Of a stretch of 64,000 bases of DNA, positions 8,953 through 17,643 are shown in pieces (the stretch's first letter is position 1; each line of letters opens with the position of its first letter). The notes beneath the pieces are model-generated. The model searched no databases. It worked only from the letters and a program-made list of their open reading frames with translations, and was not told the origin of the DNA. This DNA is from JADGHX01 sp035760965 (GTDB lineage: Bacteria; Pseudomonadota; Gammaproteobacteria; Steroidobacterales; Steroidobacteraceae). Location of the stretch: contig DASTRY010000027.1 in the NCBI GenBank assembly GCA_035760965.1, positions 57,624 through 121,623 on the forward strand. Direction: 5' to 3'. The position numbers and the translations under genes were made by a program.

Positions 8953-10240
8953 TCGTGCGCTCGCACTCTTCGCTTCCGCGGCTCGCAGCCGGCCGGCTTC
9001 CGCGTGTGCGTGCGCGCTCGCGTGCGCAGCCGTGGCGCTGCTCGGGTGCGCGGCTGCTCGTGCGCAGCTCGTGCCCGACAGCCAGGACTTCGCCATCATC
9101 GAACGGGGACGCTATCTCGCGACGGTCGCCGACTGCGCCGCGTGCCACACCGATCCCGCAACGAAGCAGCCGTTCGCGGGCGGGCAACCAATCGAGACAC
9201 CGTTCGGGATCGTGCGCGCCGCCAACATCACGCCCGATGCGCAAACGGGCATCGGCAACTGGAGCGACGACGACTTCGACGCCGCCGTACGGCGCGGGCG
9301 CATGCCGGACGGCGGTCACCTTTATCCAGCAATGCCCTATCCGTACTTCGCGCGCATGAGCAAGGACGACGTGCTTGCGATGCGCGCCTATCTGCGCACG
9401 GTCCCGGCCGTATACAATCCCGTCAAGACCGATCAGCTCCCTTTTCCGCTCAGCATCCGCGCCGGCATGGCGCTCTGGAATGCGCTCTACTTCGAGCCCG
9501 GTGAATTCGAGCCGGACGCCGGCCAATCGGCGCAGTGGAATCGCGGCGCCTATCTCGTCCGCGGCCCGGGCCATTGCGGCGCTTGTCACACGCCCAAGAC
9601 ATTTCTGGGCGGCGACAAGAGCGACCGCCGCCTCGAGGGCTACGCCATCCAGGGCTGGTTCGCACCCAACATCAATGGCGGCAACGGCGGCATCGCGAAC
9701 TGGTCCGTCACCGACATCGCGGAGTATTTGCAGAAGGGCCACAATCGCTTTGCGGCGGCGTCGGGCCCGATGCAGGAGGTCGTCGAACGATCCGGATCGC
9801 AGATGACATCGGGCGACGTCGAAGCGATAGCGACCTACCTCGAGCAGCAGCACTCGGAAGGGGCCGGCGGCAGCGCCACGGTCGTAGCGGCAAATGATCC
9901 GCGGATGGCCGCAGGGTCCGCGATCTACACGGACCTCTGCTCCGCGTGCCACAAGAAAGACGGCAGCGGCGTCGCGTATCTCATTCCGAATCTCGCGGGC
10001 GCGGCGTCGGTCGCGGCGCGTGACCCGACGAGTGTGCTGCGTGTCCTGATCAGCGGAGCGCAAAGCGCGGCAACGGCGGCCGAACCCACTGCGCCCGCGA
10101 TGCCGGCGTACGGACGGCAACTCAACGATGCGCAGATTGCGGCGGTGGCCACTTACGTCCGCAACAGTTGGGGCCATGCAAGCACGCCGGTGAGCGCCGG
10201 CGAGGTCGGCAAGCAACGCAAGCGGCTCTCCGCCGACTGA
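8945..10240 (+). CDS. Trihaem cytochrome c subunit of the GMC dehydrogenase
   Basis: A 431-residue exported cytochrome with three CxxCH sites: CAACH (64-68), CGACH near 210 and CSACH near 335. Each sits in its own class I cytochrome c domain, as in the cytochrome subunits of alcohol and gluconate dehydrogenases. A long hydrophobic N-terminus with small residues ends near AARAQ and acts as a signal peptide. It accepts electrons from the flavoprotein and passes them to ubiquinone or an oxidase. The start lies 8 bp inside the previous gene, so the two are probably translationally coupled. Confidence 0.9.
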   Translation: MRDRALALFASAARSRPASACACALACAAVALLGCAAARAQLVPDSQDFAIIERGRYLATVADCAACHTDPATKQPFAGGQPIETPFGIVRAANITPDAQTGIGNWSDDDFDAAVRRGRMPDGGHLYPAMPYPYFARMSKDDVLAMRAYLRTVPAVYNPVKTDQLPFPLSIRAGMALWNALYFEPGEFEPDAGQSAQWNRGAYLVRGPGHCGACHTPKTFLGGDKSDRRLEGYAIQGWFAPNINGGNGGIANWSVTDIAEYLQKGHNRFAAASGPMQEVVERSGSQMTSGDVEAIATYLEQQHSEGAGGSATVVAANDPRMAAGSAIYTDLCSACHKKDGSGVAYLIPNLAGAASVAARDPTSVLRVLISGAQSAATAAEPTAPAMPAYGRQLNDAQIAAVATYVRNSWGHASTPVSAGEVGKQRKRLSAD

Positions 10241-10498
10241 TGGCTCTCGGGTCTCGGCCTAGCTGCGAATCCGTGATCGCCGCGCCGACCGCTCTGCCAC
10301 GTCGGGAGAGCGCCTGCCGAGCATGCGGGCCGCCGGCCTTCATCAGATCAAGTGGCGTCGCATACTCGGTCGCGAGGCGTGTAGGAGAGCCGCCTGCCAA
10401 GCACGCTGGTGGCCCGCCGCGTCCGTCACACCCAGGGCGCGGCAACCCTCTCGCTCGGCAAGCGTTTAGATGGATCATCACCAAGCGGGGGCATCTGT

Positions 10499-10921
10499 AT
10501 GAACACGGGCAACCTTTCTTCGACGGAACGTACGGGTTCCGCGCTCATCGGAGCGCTGCTGGCAGGACTGAGCCTCACCCGGCGCGCGCCAATCGCGCTC
10601 CGCGCGGCGAGTGCCATCGGCGCCGGCGCCCTCGTTCTCCGAGCGCTCTCCGGGCATTGCGCCGTGAAGGCGGCACTCAAGGGCCAGAGCACGCTGACCG
10701 AGGGCATTCGCGATCAGCTGCGGGGCCTTGGATCCGATGCTCTCGTTCAGAGTCATGGCCGGCCCGGCTCTGCCCTGCACACCTCGCGAACCGAGGCCGT
10801 GGACGAAGCGGTCGAGGAGTCCTTCCCCGCGAGCGATCCGCCGGCATCGCGACTGCCCGACGAGCCGCCGAGCAACGCAGAGGAAAAGTGGAAAGCGGCG
10901 CGCGCTGCCGGCCAAGCATGA
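10499..10921 (+). CDS. Small membrane protein with DUF2892-like N-terminus and SFPASDPP tail
   Basis: A 140-residue protein. Residues about 15-60 form one or two short hydrophobic helices (ALIGALLAGLSLT, AASAIGAGALVLRAL) with the small-residue pattern of DUF2892/YgaP-type membrane proteins. The C-terminus has VDEAVEESFPASDPPA, a motif that recurs at the ends of many small proteobacterial stress-type proteins and whose role is not known. The ATG at 10499 was chosen because the in-frame upstream sequence looks non-coding. It stands alone after a 258-bp gap in which I see nothing, and it converges on the next gene. Confidence 0.72.
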   Translation: MNTGNLSSTERTGSALIGALLAGLSLTRRAPIALRAASAIGAGALVLRALSGHCAVKAALKGQSTLTEGIRDQLRGLGSDALVQSHGRPGSALHTSRTEAVDEAVEESFPASDPPASRLPDEPPSNAEEKWKAARAAGQA

Positions 10922-10991
10922 TGCGCCGGTGAGCGCCGTACGCCGAGCGTAGCGGTTGTTCTCGCTCGAACCTGAGCAGAGTGCTCGAGCC

Positions 10992-12599
10992 TCAGAAGAG
11001 GATCGACGCGGCCACCGAGTACGTCGTCCCGGTCTGCCCGCCGACATAGAACCCGAACACGCTGCTCACCGCCGAGCGGGTCACGTCGATGATCTGCGCA
11101 TTCACGCGCGCCTTGCGTGTGCCGAAGGGATAGAAGTTGCCGCCGATGATGTACTCGTGGGAGGTGTCGAACCCCGCGTCCTTGTCCCCGTAGACCCACG
11201 ACGTCGCCGCATACAGCTCGAGTTTCTGCTTGATGGGAAAGAACGCGGCCTGCACGTAGAAACCATGATCGTCGATCTTGCTCACCGGCAACGGCCCGTC
11301 CGCGACGAAATGATCGAGCGAGCGCCAGTAGAGCTCGGTCTGCAGGAACATGCCGCGGTACTTGAATCCGAGATCCGCGGACCATGACTCCCAGTCCGCT
11401 TCGGCGACGCTGACTCCGGGCGCGAGCGCTCCGGGTTGAAACAGCAACACGCTGTCGGCGAGCCGCACCTGCGTGTTCTCGGGGGTGTGGTCGGTCAGCT
11501 CCTGACTGTTCTCGCGGCTGCGGATGCGAAAGAAGCCGAAGCGCGTCGCGAGCTGCTCGTGGTATTCCCAGTCGCCATACGCGCCGTTCGGCCCGAACTC
11601 GTGCGTCGTCGGCATCCACCACAGCCCGAAGCCCGTTCCGAGATCACGGCTGAGCTGCGAGGCCGTGACGCCGAGCTGACTGAGATTGTTCGCCGTGGCC
11701 AGGTGATACCACAGCCCCGGCAGGATCTCGCCATTGGCCCAAAACGTGCCGGTGAAACTGCCGCGGAAGAACTCGTCCGCCATCACGCGATCGTTTGCGA
11801 GCCACAGCGGATGCGAGCCCATCACCGAGCGCGAGCCGCCGAGCGTGTTGATCCCGGCATACAGATTGAACTTCTTGTTGAACTGGTATCCCAGAAAGCC
11901 GTACAGCGTCGTCTGATCGGTCGACATCACGGTCCACACGGTGATCTGGTAGCGCAGCTTCGGCGAATAGAACCACCCCTTCACGTGGATCATCGCGCGA
12001 TGGAACTGGATGTCGCGCCGCGTATCGATCGGATGCTCGTTGCCGAGGTGATCGACGAAGCTCTGCTCGGCGGGCCGCTGGTCGATGTAGCGCACGAGCG
12101 CATACGCGCTCATCGCCACCTGCCCGAGGTCGGACTCGTAGAGCGAGATGCCCTGACCGCTCGTGTCGAGCGCGCCCCATGTGGGGCGCTCCTCTTCGAT
12201 CATCGACTGACCGCTCATCCAGCGATCGCGATTCGAGGCACCGGCGGTTCGAGCGGGTTTCTCTTCCGGCACGCTCTGCTTCGCCGGCGCGGCGGCAGCG
12301 CGCCCGAGCGTGAATTCACCGCCGCACCCGTTCGTGACCCACACACCCGAGTCGTCATAGCCCCACGTGTGTCCGAGCACGCACGCACCCTCGCCCGTCG
12401 AGCGCAGCAAGGCCACACCGCCCGAGACATCCGCCGGGCAATGCTTGCGGGCGCCCTCCGATTGACACACCAACACCTGCGGCTTCACGTCCTGCGGCGT
12501 CTCGGCGCCCATGATGAGGGTGGCTCGGAACGCAGCTCCGACCAGCAGGCATAGGGTCGGTGCGCATCGCGTGAGGCCTGCGGATCGCTTCCCGGGCAT
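10992..12599 (-). CDS. Outer-membrane barrel protein with N-terminal DUF3011 domain
   Basis: A 535-residue exported protein. After a signal region, residues about 42-100 hold a cysteine-containing DUF3011-type module (VLVCQSEGARKHC ... GYDDSGVWVTNGCGGEF), usually found as small secreted domains. The rest (130-535) is a porin-like beta-barrel with alternating aromatic and polar strands, ending in the outer-membrane signature VAASILF. Fusion of DUF3011 to a barrel puts a presumed ligand-binding module on an outer-membrane anchor. A weak palindromic motif copy lies 44 bp before the start. It transcribes separately from the next gene downstream of that site. Confidence 0.75.
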   Translation of the reverse strand: MPGKRSAGLTRCAPTLCLLVGAAFRATLIMGAETPQDVKPQVLVCQSEGARKHCPADVSGGVALLRSTGEGACVLGHTWGYDDSGVWVTNGCGGEFTLGRAAAAPAKQSVPEEKPARTAGASNRDRWMSGQSMIEEERPTWGALDTSGQGISLYESDLGQVAMSAYALVRYIDQRPAEQSFVDHLGNEHPIDTRRDIQFHRAMIHVKGWFYSPKLRYQITVWTVMSTDQTTLYGFLGYQFNKKFNLYAGINTLGGSRSVMGSHPLWLANDRVMADEFFRGSFTGTFWANGEILPGLWYHLATANNLSQLGVTASQLSRDLGTGFGLWWMPTTHEFGPNGAYGDWEYHEQLATRFGFFRIRSRENSQELTDHTPENTQVRLADSVLLFQPGALAPGVSVAEADWESWSADLGFKYRGMFLQTELYWRSLDHFVADGPLPVSKIDDHGFYVQAAFFPIKQKLELYAATSWVYGDKDAGFDTSHEYIIGGNFYPFGTRKARVNAQIIDVTRSAVSSVFGFYVGGQTGTTYSVAASILF

Positions 12600-12634
12600 G
12601 TCGTGAGGCTATGCGCCACCCCGCGCGCGCGACT

Positions 12635-12652
12635 ATTGCCCCAAGGGTAAAC
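12635..12652. promoter_or_regulatory. Weak palindromic motif copy
   Basis: ATTGCCCCAAGGGTAAAC matches the dyad at 11 of 18 positions. Its centre is 44 bp before the DUF3011 barrel start, the same distance as the strong copies at other genes. Confidence 0.3.
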
Positions 12653-12654
12653 GC

Positions 12655-14124
12655 TCAGAACTGATCGAAGAACGAGGTCGCCGCCTGGATGCAGAACGCC
12701 GGCACGAGCAGCGCGTGATAGTTCTCGCCGACCCACTCTCGGCCCTGAATCCATTTCAGGATCTTCTTCGTTTCGGCGAAGCGCTTTTTGATGTTCTTGT
12801 ACGGCCCGCCGCGCGAGGCGGGAGAATCCACATCGAGCGTGAGGATGTAGCTCTCGGGCGCCGTCATCGCCCAGTAGCCTTCCATCAATTGGGTGTTCTC
12901 GTAGAACACCACCGGATCTTCGTCGCCGGCACACATGAGCAGCGGCGAGGTGGGCACCCAGTTCCGCAGATCGTTGTACTTCAGCGCTTGCCGGAACGGG
13001 TTTGCCGGAGCCTCGGGTGGCAGACCCGTCGTGGTGTTCGGAAATCCGCCGTCGGGAGCGGCGAGCGCATCCTGGATGTAGGCGAGCCGAAACTCGTTCG
13101 TGATCAGATTGTCCGGACCGAAGCCCCGTCCATCCGCAGGTGTCATCGCCGCGAGGTCTGGTGTTGGCGGAGTGCTGCTGAAGACCGTGCCGTTCGGCAT
13201 CGAGCCCTGTGCGATGAGCGTGTCCGTTCCCACCGTGCCCGGCAGCAGACCCGCCGCCGATACGTACTTCGGCTCGAACACGCCGGCGTAAGACAGATCC
13301 AGGCTCCCGTACGCATGCTGGTAGCTCGAGGACAGCATCAGGAACTCCTCGACTGCGCCCGCGCCCACGTCGCCGAGGAACATCGCATCGGCGAATGCGG
13401 ACAACGCATAGGGTCCCGACATCGGCGCGGACGCGGTGACCGGGATGCCCGCCGCCTGCAGCGCGCGGTGCGTCGCCATCGCGACGTATCCGCCTTCCGA
13501 GTAGCCAGTCACGAAGAGCTTGCCATTCTCTGCGGCGCCGAGCGCGGCAAGTGAAGCGCGCGCCGCGGTCAGCGCATCCATCATGTCGGCCGATTGCTGA
13601 TCGGCGTTCATGAACGGGTGGTAGTCGAGTGTCGACGAGTCGTAGCCTGCGTAGTTGGGAGCCACGACGATGTAGCCGCTGCCTGCAAGCGCCAGTCCGA
13701 GCAGCACGCCCTCATACGCGTTACTGCCATTGAAATCCGCAATGTTGAACGTCTTGAAATTGCGCTTGCCGTGCGCGTACAGCGCCACCGGTCGCGGACC
13801 CTGGCACACGGGATCGTCGCCGGTCGGAATCATCAGCGCGCCCGACGCCGTCGTGGGCTCACCGCGGCCGCCTACGGTCCCGTATCGCAGTTGATAGACG
13901 GCGACCGCGCACTTCGGCTCGAAGATGCGCTTCAAGAGCCATTGCGTGATCGTCCCGTCGCTGATCTTGGAGAGCAGATCGGACTCGGAGTAGACCCCGA
14001 TCTGTTGCGGCGCTTCGAGGACTTGCCCGCGTGCGGGCGGTGGCGGCGTCGTTTCGGTCTGGGCGACGCTCGAGCCGCTCGCGACGGCGAGGGTGATCAG
14101 CAACAGCGCACGAGCAGAATTCAT
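12655..14124 (-). CDS. Secreted alpha/beta-hydrolase (lipase/esterase-like)
   Basis: A 489-residue serine hydrolase with a Sec signal (MNSARALLLITLAVASGSSVAQ). The nucleophile elbow is VTGYSEGGYVAM, so Ser209 is the probable catalytic residue, and ALYAHGK near 115 is the oxyanion region. The size and the 'GYSEGGY' elbow fit the secretory-lipase/prolyl-oligopeptidase-like group. The internal ATG at 14124 was taken as start because it gives a clean signal peptide. It is the last gene of a four-gene run with the porin, glutaminase and DUF481 protein. Substrate unknown; an ester or acyl compound is likely. Confidence 0.8.
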   Translation of the reverse strand: MNSARALLLITLAVASGSSVAQTETTPPPPARGQVLEAPQQIGVYSESDLLSKISDGTITQWLLKRIFEPKCAVAVYQLRYGTVGGRGEPTTASGALMIPTGDDPVCQGPRPVALYAHGKRNFKTFNIADFNGSNAYEGVLLGLALAGSGYIVVAPNYAGYDSSTLDYHPFMNADQQSADMMDALTAARASLAALGAAENGKLFVTGYSEGGYVAMATHRALQAAGIPVTASAPMSGPYALSAFADAMFLGDVGAGAVEEFLMLSSSYQHAYGSLDLSYAGVFEPKYVSAAGLLPGTVGTDTLIAQGSMPNGTVFSSTPPTPDLAAMTPADGRGFGPDNLITNEFRLAYIQDALAAPDGGFPNTTTGLPPEAPANPFRQALKYNDLRNWVPTSPLLMCAGDEDPVVFYENTQLMEGYWAMTAPESYILTLDVDSPASRGGPYKNIKKRFAETKKILKWIQGREWVGENYHALLVPAFCIQAATSFFDQF

Positions 14125-14197
14125 GGCAGCCCCCTGCTTGCGACCGCTCGCTCGCAGTTCGCCACAGATGTGCGCGCTCGCCAATACGACCATGGCA

Positions 14198-15238
14198 CTA
14201 GAAGGAATAGCCGAGCGACGTCACGATGCCGTAGTCCTCTTGCGCCGAGCTCGGGTCCGGCGGCTGGCTGTCGTAGTCGTAGTAGGTCGACAGGTCGATG
14301 AAGAAGTCGGAGACGATCTCGCGACGCAAGCTCAGGTTCACCGCGGCGCGGTAGCGATGCGCCTCCGTAAAGCTCGGAAACAGGAACGCGCTCGACGTGA
14401 GACTCGTCTCTGGCGATTTGAACTGGAAGACGCGCCAGCTCGCGCCGACGAGGCCCTCGACGCTGGTGCGCGTCCCCGCCGTGCCCGTGATCCACTCCTG
14501 ATTCGCCACGCTGCCGAGAATCACGGCGACTTCGCTGCTCGCCCTTTGCCGCACGTAGTAGCCGAACCCACCGCCCAGCTGCACGCGGCCTTCGATGCCG
14601 AGCTCTTCGTTGCGTTCGAACGAAGTGAGCCCGAGCCAGAACTTGCGCTGCGGCCGGAGCCACTGATAGCTGAACGCGATACTGTCGCGCGCCAGCGTGC
14701 CCTCTTCGGGAGAGGTGGTCGAGGTCGCATCGGCACGCAGCCCCATGACGACCCGCGGCGCGCGATACGACGCATCGAAGTGTCCCGTGAGGATGCTGAT
14801 GTCGCTCGACTTCGTGAAGTTGTATCCGAACGAGAGCGAGCCGTTGATGCGCTCGAGCCAACGTTTCTCGATCTGTGCGATGCGCGCCACTTGCTGCAGC
14901 CCAAGCTCGGTGCGCTGCGCGGCCGCACCGACCTCGATGTTCCGGCCGTCTGCTGCGGGACTCAGCTTGCCGTAATAGTGCGCGCCGGCCACCGACTCCA
15001 CGTCGAACGTGTAGTCGCTGCGCAAGCCCGCCACCGCCCGCCATTCGACGCTCAGCGTGCCGATATCGGCAGTCTTGAATTTGAGCTTGCCGTATTCGAG
15101 CGCGACGACCTCGCCGGTGATGCGGTCGCCATTCTTCAGCGTCAGGACGTCGGTCTTTTCGCGCGCGCCCGCGGCGCCTTGCAGCAGCAGCAGCGAGAGA
15201 CACGCCGCACCTTGTGCCACGAGCCTCCCGCGTGCCAC
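14198..15238 (-). CDS. DUF481 outer-membrane protein
   Basis: A 346-residue protein starting at GTG 15238 with a signal peptide (LLLLQGAAGA). Residues 30-65 show the 'DVLTLKNGDRITGEVVALEYGKLKFKT' type of opening typical of DUF481/YdiY-like proteins, a small beta-domain with a nucleic-acid-binding-like look, followed by a 10- to 12-strand barrel ending in Phe (VTSLGYSF). Function unknown in the family; acid stress has been suggested for YdiY relatives. It lies 33 bp after the glutaminase gene in the same operon. Confidence 0.82.
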   Translation of the reverse strand: MARGRLVAQGAACLSLLLLQGAAGAREKTDVLTLKNGDRITGEVVALEYGKLKFKTADIGTLSVEWRAVAGLRSDYTFDVESVAGAHYYGKLSPAADGRNIEVGAAAQRTELGLQQVARIAQIEKRWLERINGSLSFGYNFTKSSDISILTGHFDASYRAPRVVMGLRADATSTTSPEEGTLARDSIAFSYQWLRPQRKFWLGLTSFERNEELGIEGRVQLGGGFGYYVRQRASSEVAVILGSVANQEWITGTAGTRTSVEGLVGASWRVFQFKSPETSLTSSAFLFPSFTEAHRYRAAVNLSLRREIVSDFFIDLSTYYDYDSQPPDPSSAQEDYGIVTSLGYSF

Positions 15239-15270
15239 GACGGCGCTCGCACGGAACCCCGCCGCGAGTG

Positions 15271-16290
15271 CTAGCGATTCACCGGCTGCGGCGCCAAGGG
15301 ATTGGCGCCGAGCGCGATCGAGATGTCACGAATCGCCTTCTGCGCGCGCACGCTGTTGCCCGCCTTGTCCAACGGCGGCGAGACCACGGCAATGCCGAAC
15401 TTCCCAGGCGACACCGCGATGATCCCGCCGCCGACGCCGCTCTTCGCCGGCAAGCCGGTGTGGTAGTACCACTTGCCGGAATCGTCGTAGAGACCGGCCG
15501 TCGCCATCACAGCGAGCACTTCCGGCACGTTCTCGGTCTTCATCACGCGCTTCTTCGTGATGGGATTGACGCCGCCGTTGGCGAGCGTCGCGGCCATCGT
15601 CGCCAGGTCCTTCGCATTTACGCCGACCGAGCACTGCTTCGTGTAGATGTCGGTCGCGCGATCCGGATCGCTCTTGATGTGGCCGTACGCGTACATCAAT
15701 CGGCCGATGGCCTGATTGCGCTGGTTGGTTTCGGCCTCGGACTTGTAGACGTCCTCGAGCACCTTCAGCTGGCGGCCTGCGAAATCGTTGTACGTGTGCA
15801 GGATGTTGTTCCAGATCTGGTCGTAGCTCCCGCCGCTCACCATGCTGGTCGCGGCGATGGCGCCCGGATTCACCATCGCGTTCATTTCCGCGCCCTTGTG
15901 CTTCTCGATCGCATCGATCGAGTTGAACACATCGCCGGTCGCATCCACGCCCATGTTGTTCTCGATGGCCGCCGGCCCCTGATCCTCGATGACGCGCGCC
16001 ATCGTGAACACCTTGGAGATCGACTGGATCGAGACTTCCGAGGCGACGTCGCCCTTGTTGTAGGTCTTGCCATCGACGGTGACGAGCGCAATGCCGTAGA
16101 TCTTCGGATCGACCTTGGCAAGCGCGGGAATGTAGTCGGCGTTGGCGCCTTCCTTCAGATCCTTGTACTTGTTGTACGCCGCGTCCATGGCCGCGTTGAT
16201 CTGGGCGTCGGTGGGTGCTCCCGCGTACACGATGGCGGAGGCGAGCAGGCCGCATGCGGCCAGCGTGATTTTGCGAACGGGTGCTGACAT
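15271..16290 (-). CDS. glsA: Glutaminase A, exported form
   Basis: A 339-residue serine-dependent glutaminase hydrolysing L-glutamine to glutamate and ammonia. The beta-lactamase-like catalytic motif is in SIQSISKVF (87-95): Ser90 and Lys93. Other family blocks are present (NAMVNPGAIA, GVGGGIIAVSPGKFGIAVVSPPLD). Most bacterial GlsA enzymes are cytoplasmic; this one has a clear Sec signal (ITLAACGLLASAIVYAGA), so it should act in the periplasm. The porin gene ends 16 bp upstream, which suggests uptake of glutamine or peptides followed by periplasmic deamidation. Confidence 0.92.
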   Translation of the reverse strand: MSAPVRKITLAACGLLASAIVYAGAPTDAQINAAMDAAYNKYKDLKEGANADYIPALAKVDPKIYGIALVTVDGKTYNKGDVASEVSIQSISKVFTMARVIEDQGPAAIENNMGVDATGDVFNSIDAIEKHKGAEMNAMVNPGAIAATSMVSGGSYDQIWNNILHTYNDFAGRQLKVLEDVYKSEAETNQRNQAIGRLMYAYGHIKSDPDRATDIYTKQCSVGVNAKDLATMAATLANGGVNPITKKRVMKTENVPEVLAVMATAGLYDDSGKWYYHTGLPAKSGVGGGIIAVSPGKFGIAVVSPPLDKAGNSVRAQKAIRDISIALGANPLAPQPVNR

Positions 16291-16306
16291 GGCTGTATCC
16301 CCGAAA

Positions 16307-17518
16307 TCAAGATGAGAAATCCTTGCTGCTGAAGCTGTACTTGAAGCTCACCTGCACGCGATAGTCGTCGCCCGTCGCACCGTTGTTGTCGGTGCGGCGG
16401 CCCCAGAGACCTTCGACGCCGATGAGCATCTTCTCTCCGGGGTAGTACAGGAGATTGACCGAGGCGTACTCGCCCTTGAAGAACGCATCGGGAGTCTGCA
16501 ACGTCGTGTTCTCCACCTGCGTGCGCGAGTAACCGAAGGAACTGCTGAATTTCTCGCTCCAGTAGAGATCGTAGTAGGCGATGACGCCGAGGAGCGGCAC
16601 GGCTTTCGGCTTGATCGCCCCATTGACGTCATCGGGCGCGAGATCGACGCCGCCGTCGTTCATGTAGCTCGCGATGCCCTCGCCGTACACCACGCCCAGA
16701 ATGATCTTGTCCTTCTGTCGCAGGTTGAAGGAGGAGCCGAGGTCCGCTCCCCAGCCGGTGCGATGGTTCTTCGGCTCGTTGTTGGGCGTGCCGAGCGTGT
16801 CGAAGCCGATGCGCCGCGCGATCGCCCCGAGCAGCACGTGGCCCCAATCGCCGCTGAAGCGCAATTGTGCCGTGATGTCCGGAGCCTTCTCGTCGTTGCG
16901 GATGTTCGCACCCAGGCCCGGATCGAGAATACGCACCTGCCCGGGATCGATGTCGTTGCCCGGCTTTTCGATCGCGACCGCAAAGCTGGTGTCGCCGGAG
17001 ATGGGCGTCCAGCGAATCTGCGGCGTGCGCAGGAAGACCATGCCCGCCGGTCCCCAGTAGTCGACCACGTTCGGGAACAGATCGATGTCCATGAACAGCG
17101 AGTTCGTCTGCCCACCGAGGAACTGCCGCCACTGGCCATAGATGTGACGCGGGCGAATGGTGAACTGTCCGGCATCGACGCCGACGCCGAAGAGGTCGAA
17201 CTCGAACTTGGCGTACAGCTCGCTGCCTTCCACGGGCAGCGTGCCCTGCACCCCGAGTCGACTCTGCTTCGCGCTGACGCTCGCCTGCCCGTCGCTGCCG
17301 AATTGGCCTTCGGTGGTCGGGATCTTCGAGGGACGCAATGTGTCTTCCCACGCGGGGTCCACGCGCTTGAAGTCCTGGATGTAGTCCACCTGCGCGAAGC
17401 CGTAGACCTCGAAGCTCTTCTCGGGATCGGCGGCGTGCGTCGGGGCCGTGAGAACCAGCGCGCCCAGAGCAGGGAGCGATATCGACAGTCTTCGTGCAAA
17501 TCGAGTGACGCTTCCCAT
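16307..17518 (-). CDS. DcaP-like trimeric porin
   Basis: A 403-residue outer-membrane porin. The start ATG at 17518 gives a signal peptide ending APTHAAD. The sequence is a run of amphipathic strands (VYGFAQVDYIQDF, SRLGVQG, LYAKFEFDLFG, RIGFDTLG) close to the DcaP group, which takes up dicarboxylates and other anionic solutes. It heads the operon porin-glsA-DUF481-lipase. A strong palindromic motif copy lies 87 bp before the start, inside the 125-bp gap that follows the preceding gene. Confidence 0.83.
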   Translation of the reverse strand: MGSVTRFARRLSISLPALGALVLTAPTHAADPEKSFEVYGFAQVDYIQDFKRVDPAWEDTLRPSKIPTTEGQFGSDGQASVSAKQSRLGVQGTLPVEGSELYAKFEFDLFGVGVDAGQFTIRPRHIYGQWRQFLGGQTNSLFMDIDLFPNVVDYWGPAGMVFLRTPQIRWTPISGDTSFAVAIEKPGNDIDPGQVRILDPGLGANIRNDEKAPDITAQLRFSGDWGHVLLGAIARRIGFDTLGTPNNEPKNHRTGWGADLGSSFNLRQKDKIILGVVYGEGIASYMNDGGVDLAPDDVNGAIKPKAVPLLGVIAYYDLYWSEKFSSSFGYSRTQVENTTLQTPDAFFKGEYASVNLLYYPGEKMLIGVEGLWGRRTDNNGATGDDYRVQVSFKYSFSSKDFSS

Positions 17519-17596
17519 GAGCCCTCCAACCCTGTCTTGCCGCGCGCAGGACCACGCTCCAATGGCGTAAGTGTTCACGAGCCCAGGCAGCGTCCT

Positions 17597-17614
17597 ATTG
17601 GACCTTGGACACCT
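17597..17614. promoter_or_regulatory. Palindromic motif copy upstream of the porin operon
   Basis: ATTGGACCTTGGACACCT has an intact left half-site (ATTGGACCT) and a weaker right half. Its centre is 87 bp before the porin start. Confidence 0.5.
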
Positions 17615-17643
17615 GTACTGCGGGACAGGTGGTGGTACCACTG

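Noticed and set aside
7075..9099. Long reverse-strand open frame (674 codons) opposite the GMC gene
   Set aside because: It runs antisense to a certain gene, has biased composition and no family resemblance: a GC-rich shadow frame.
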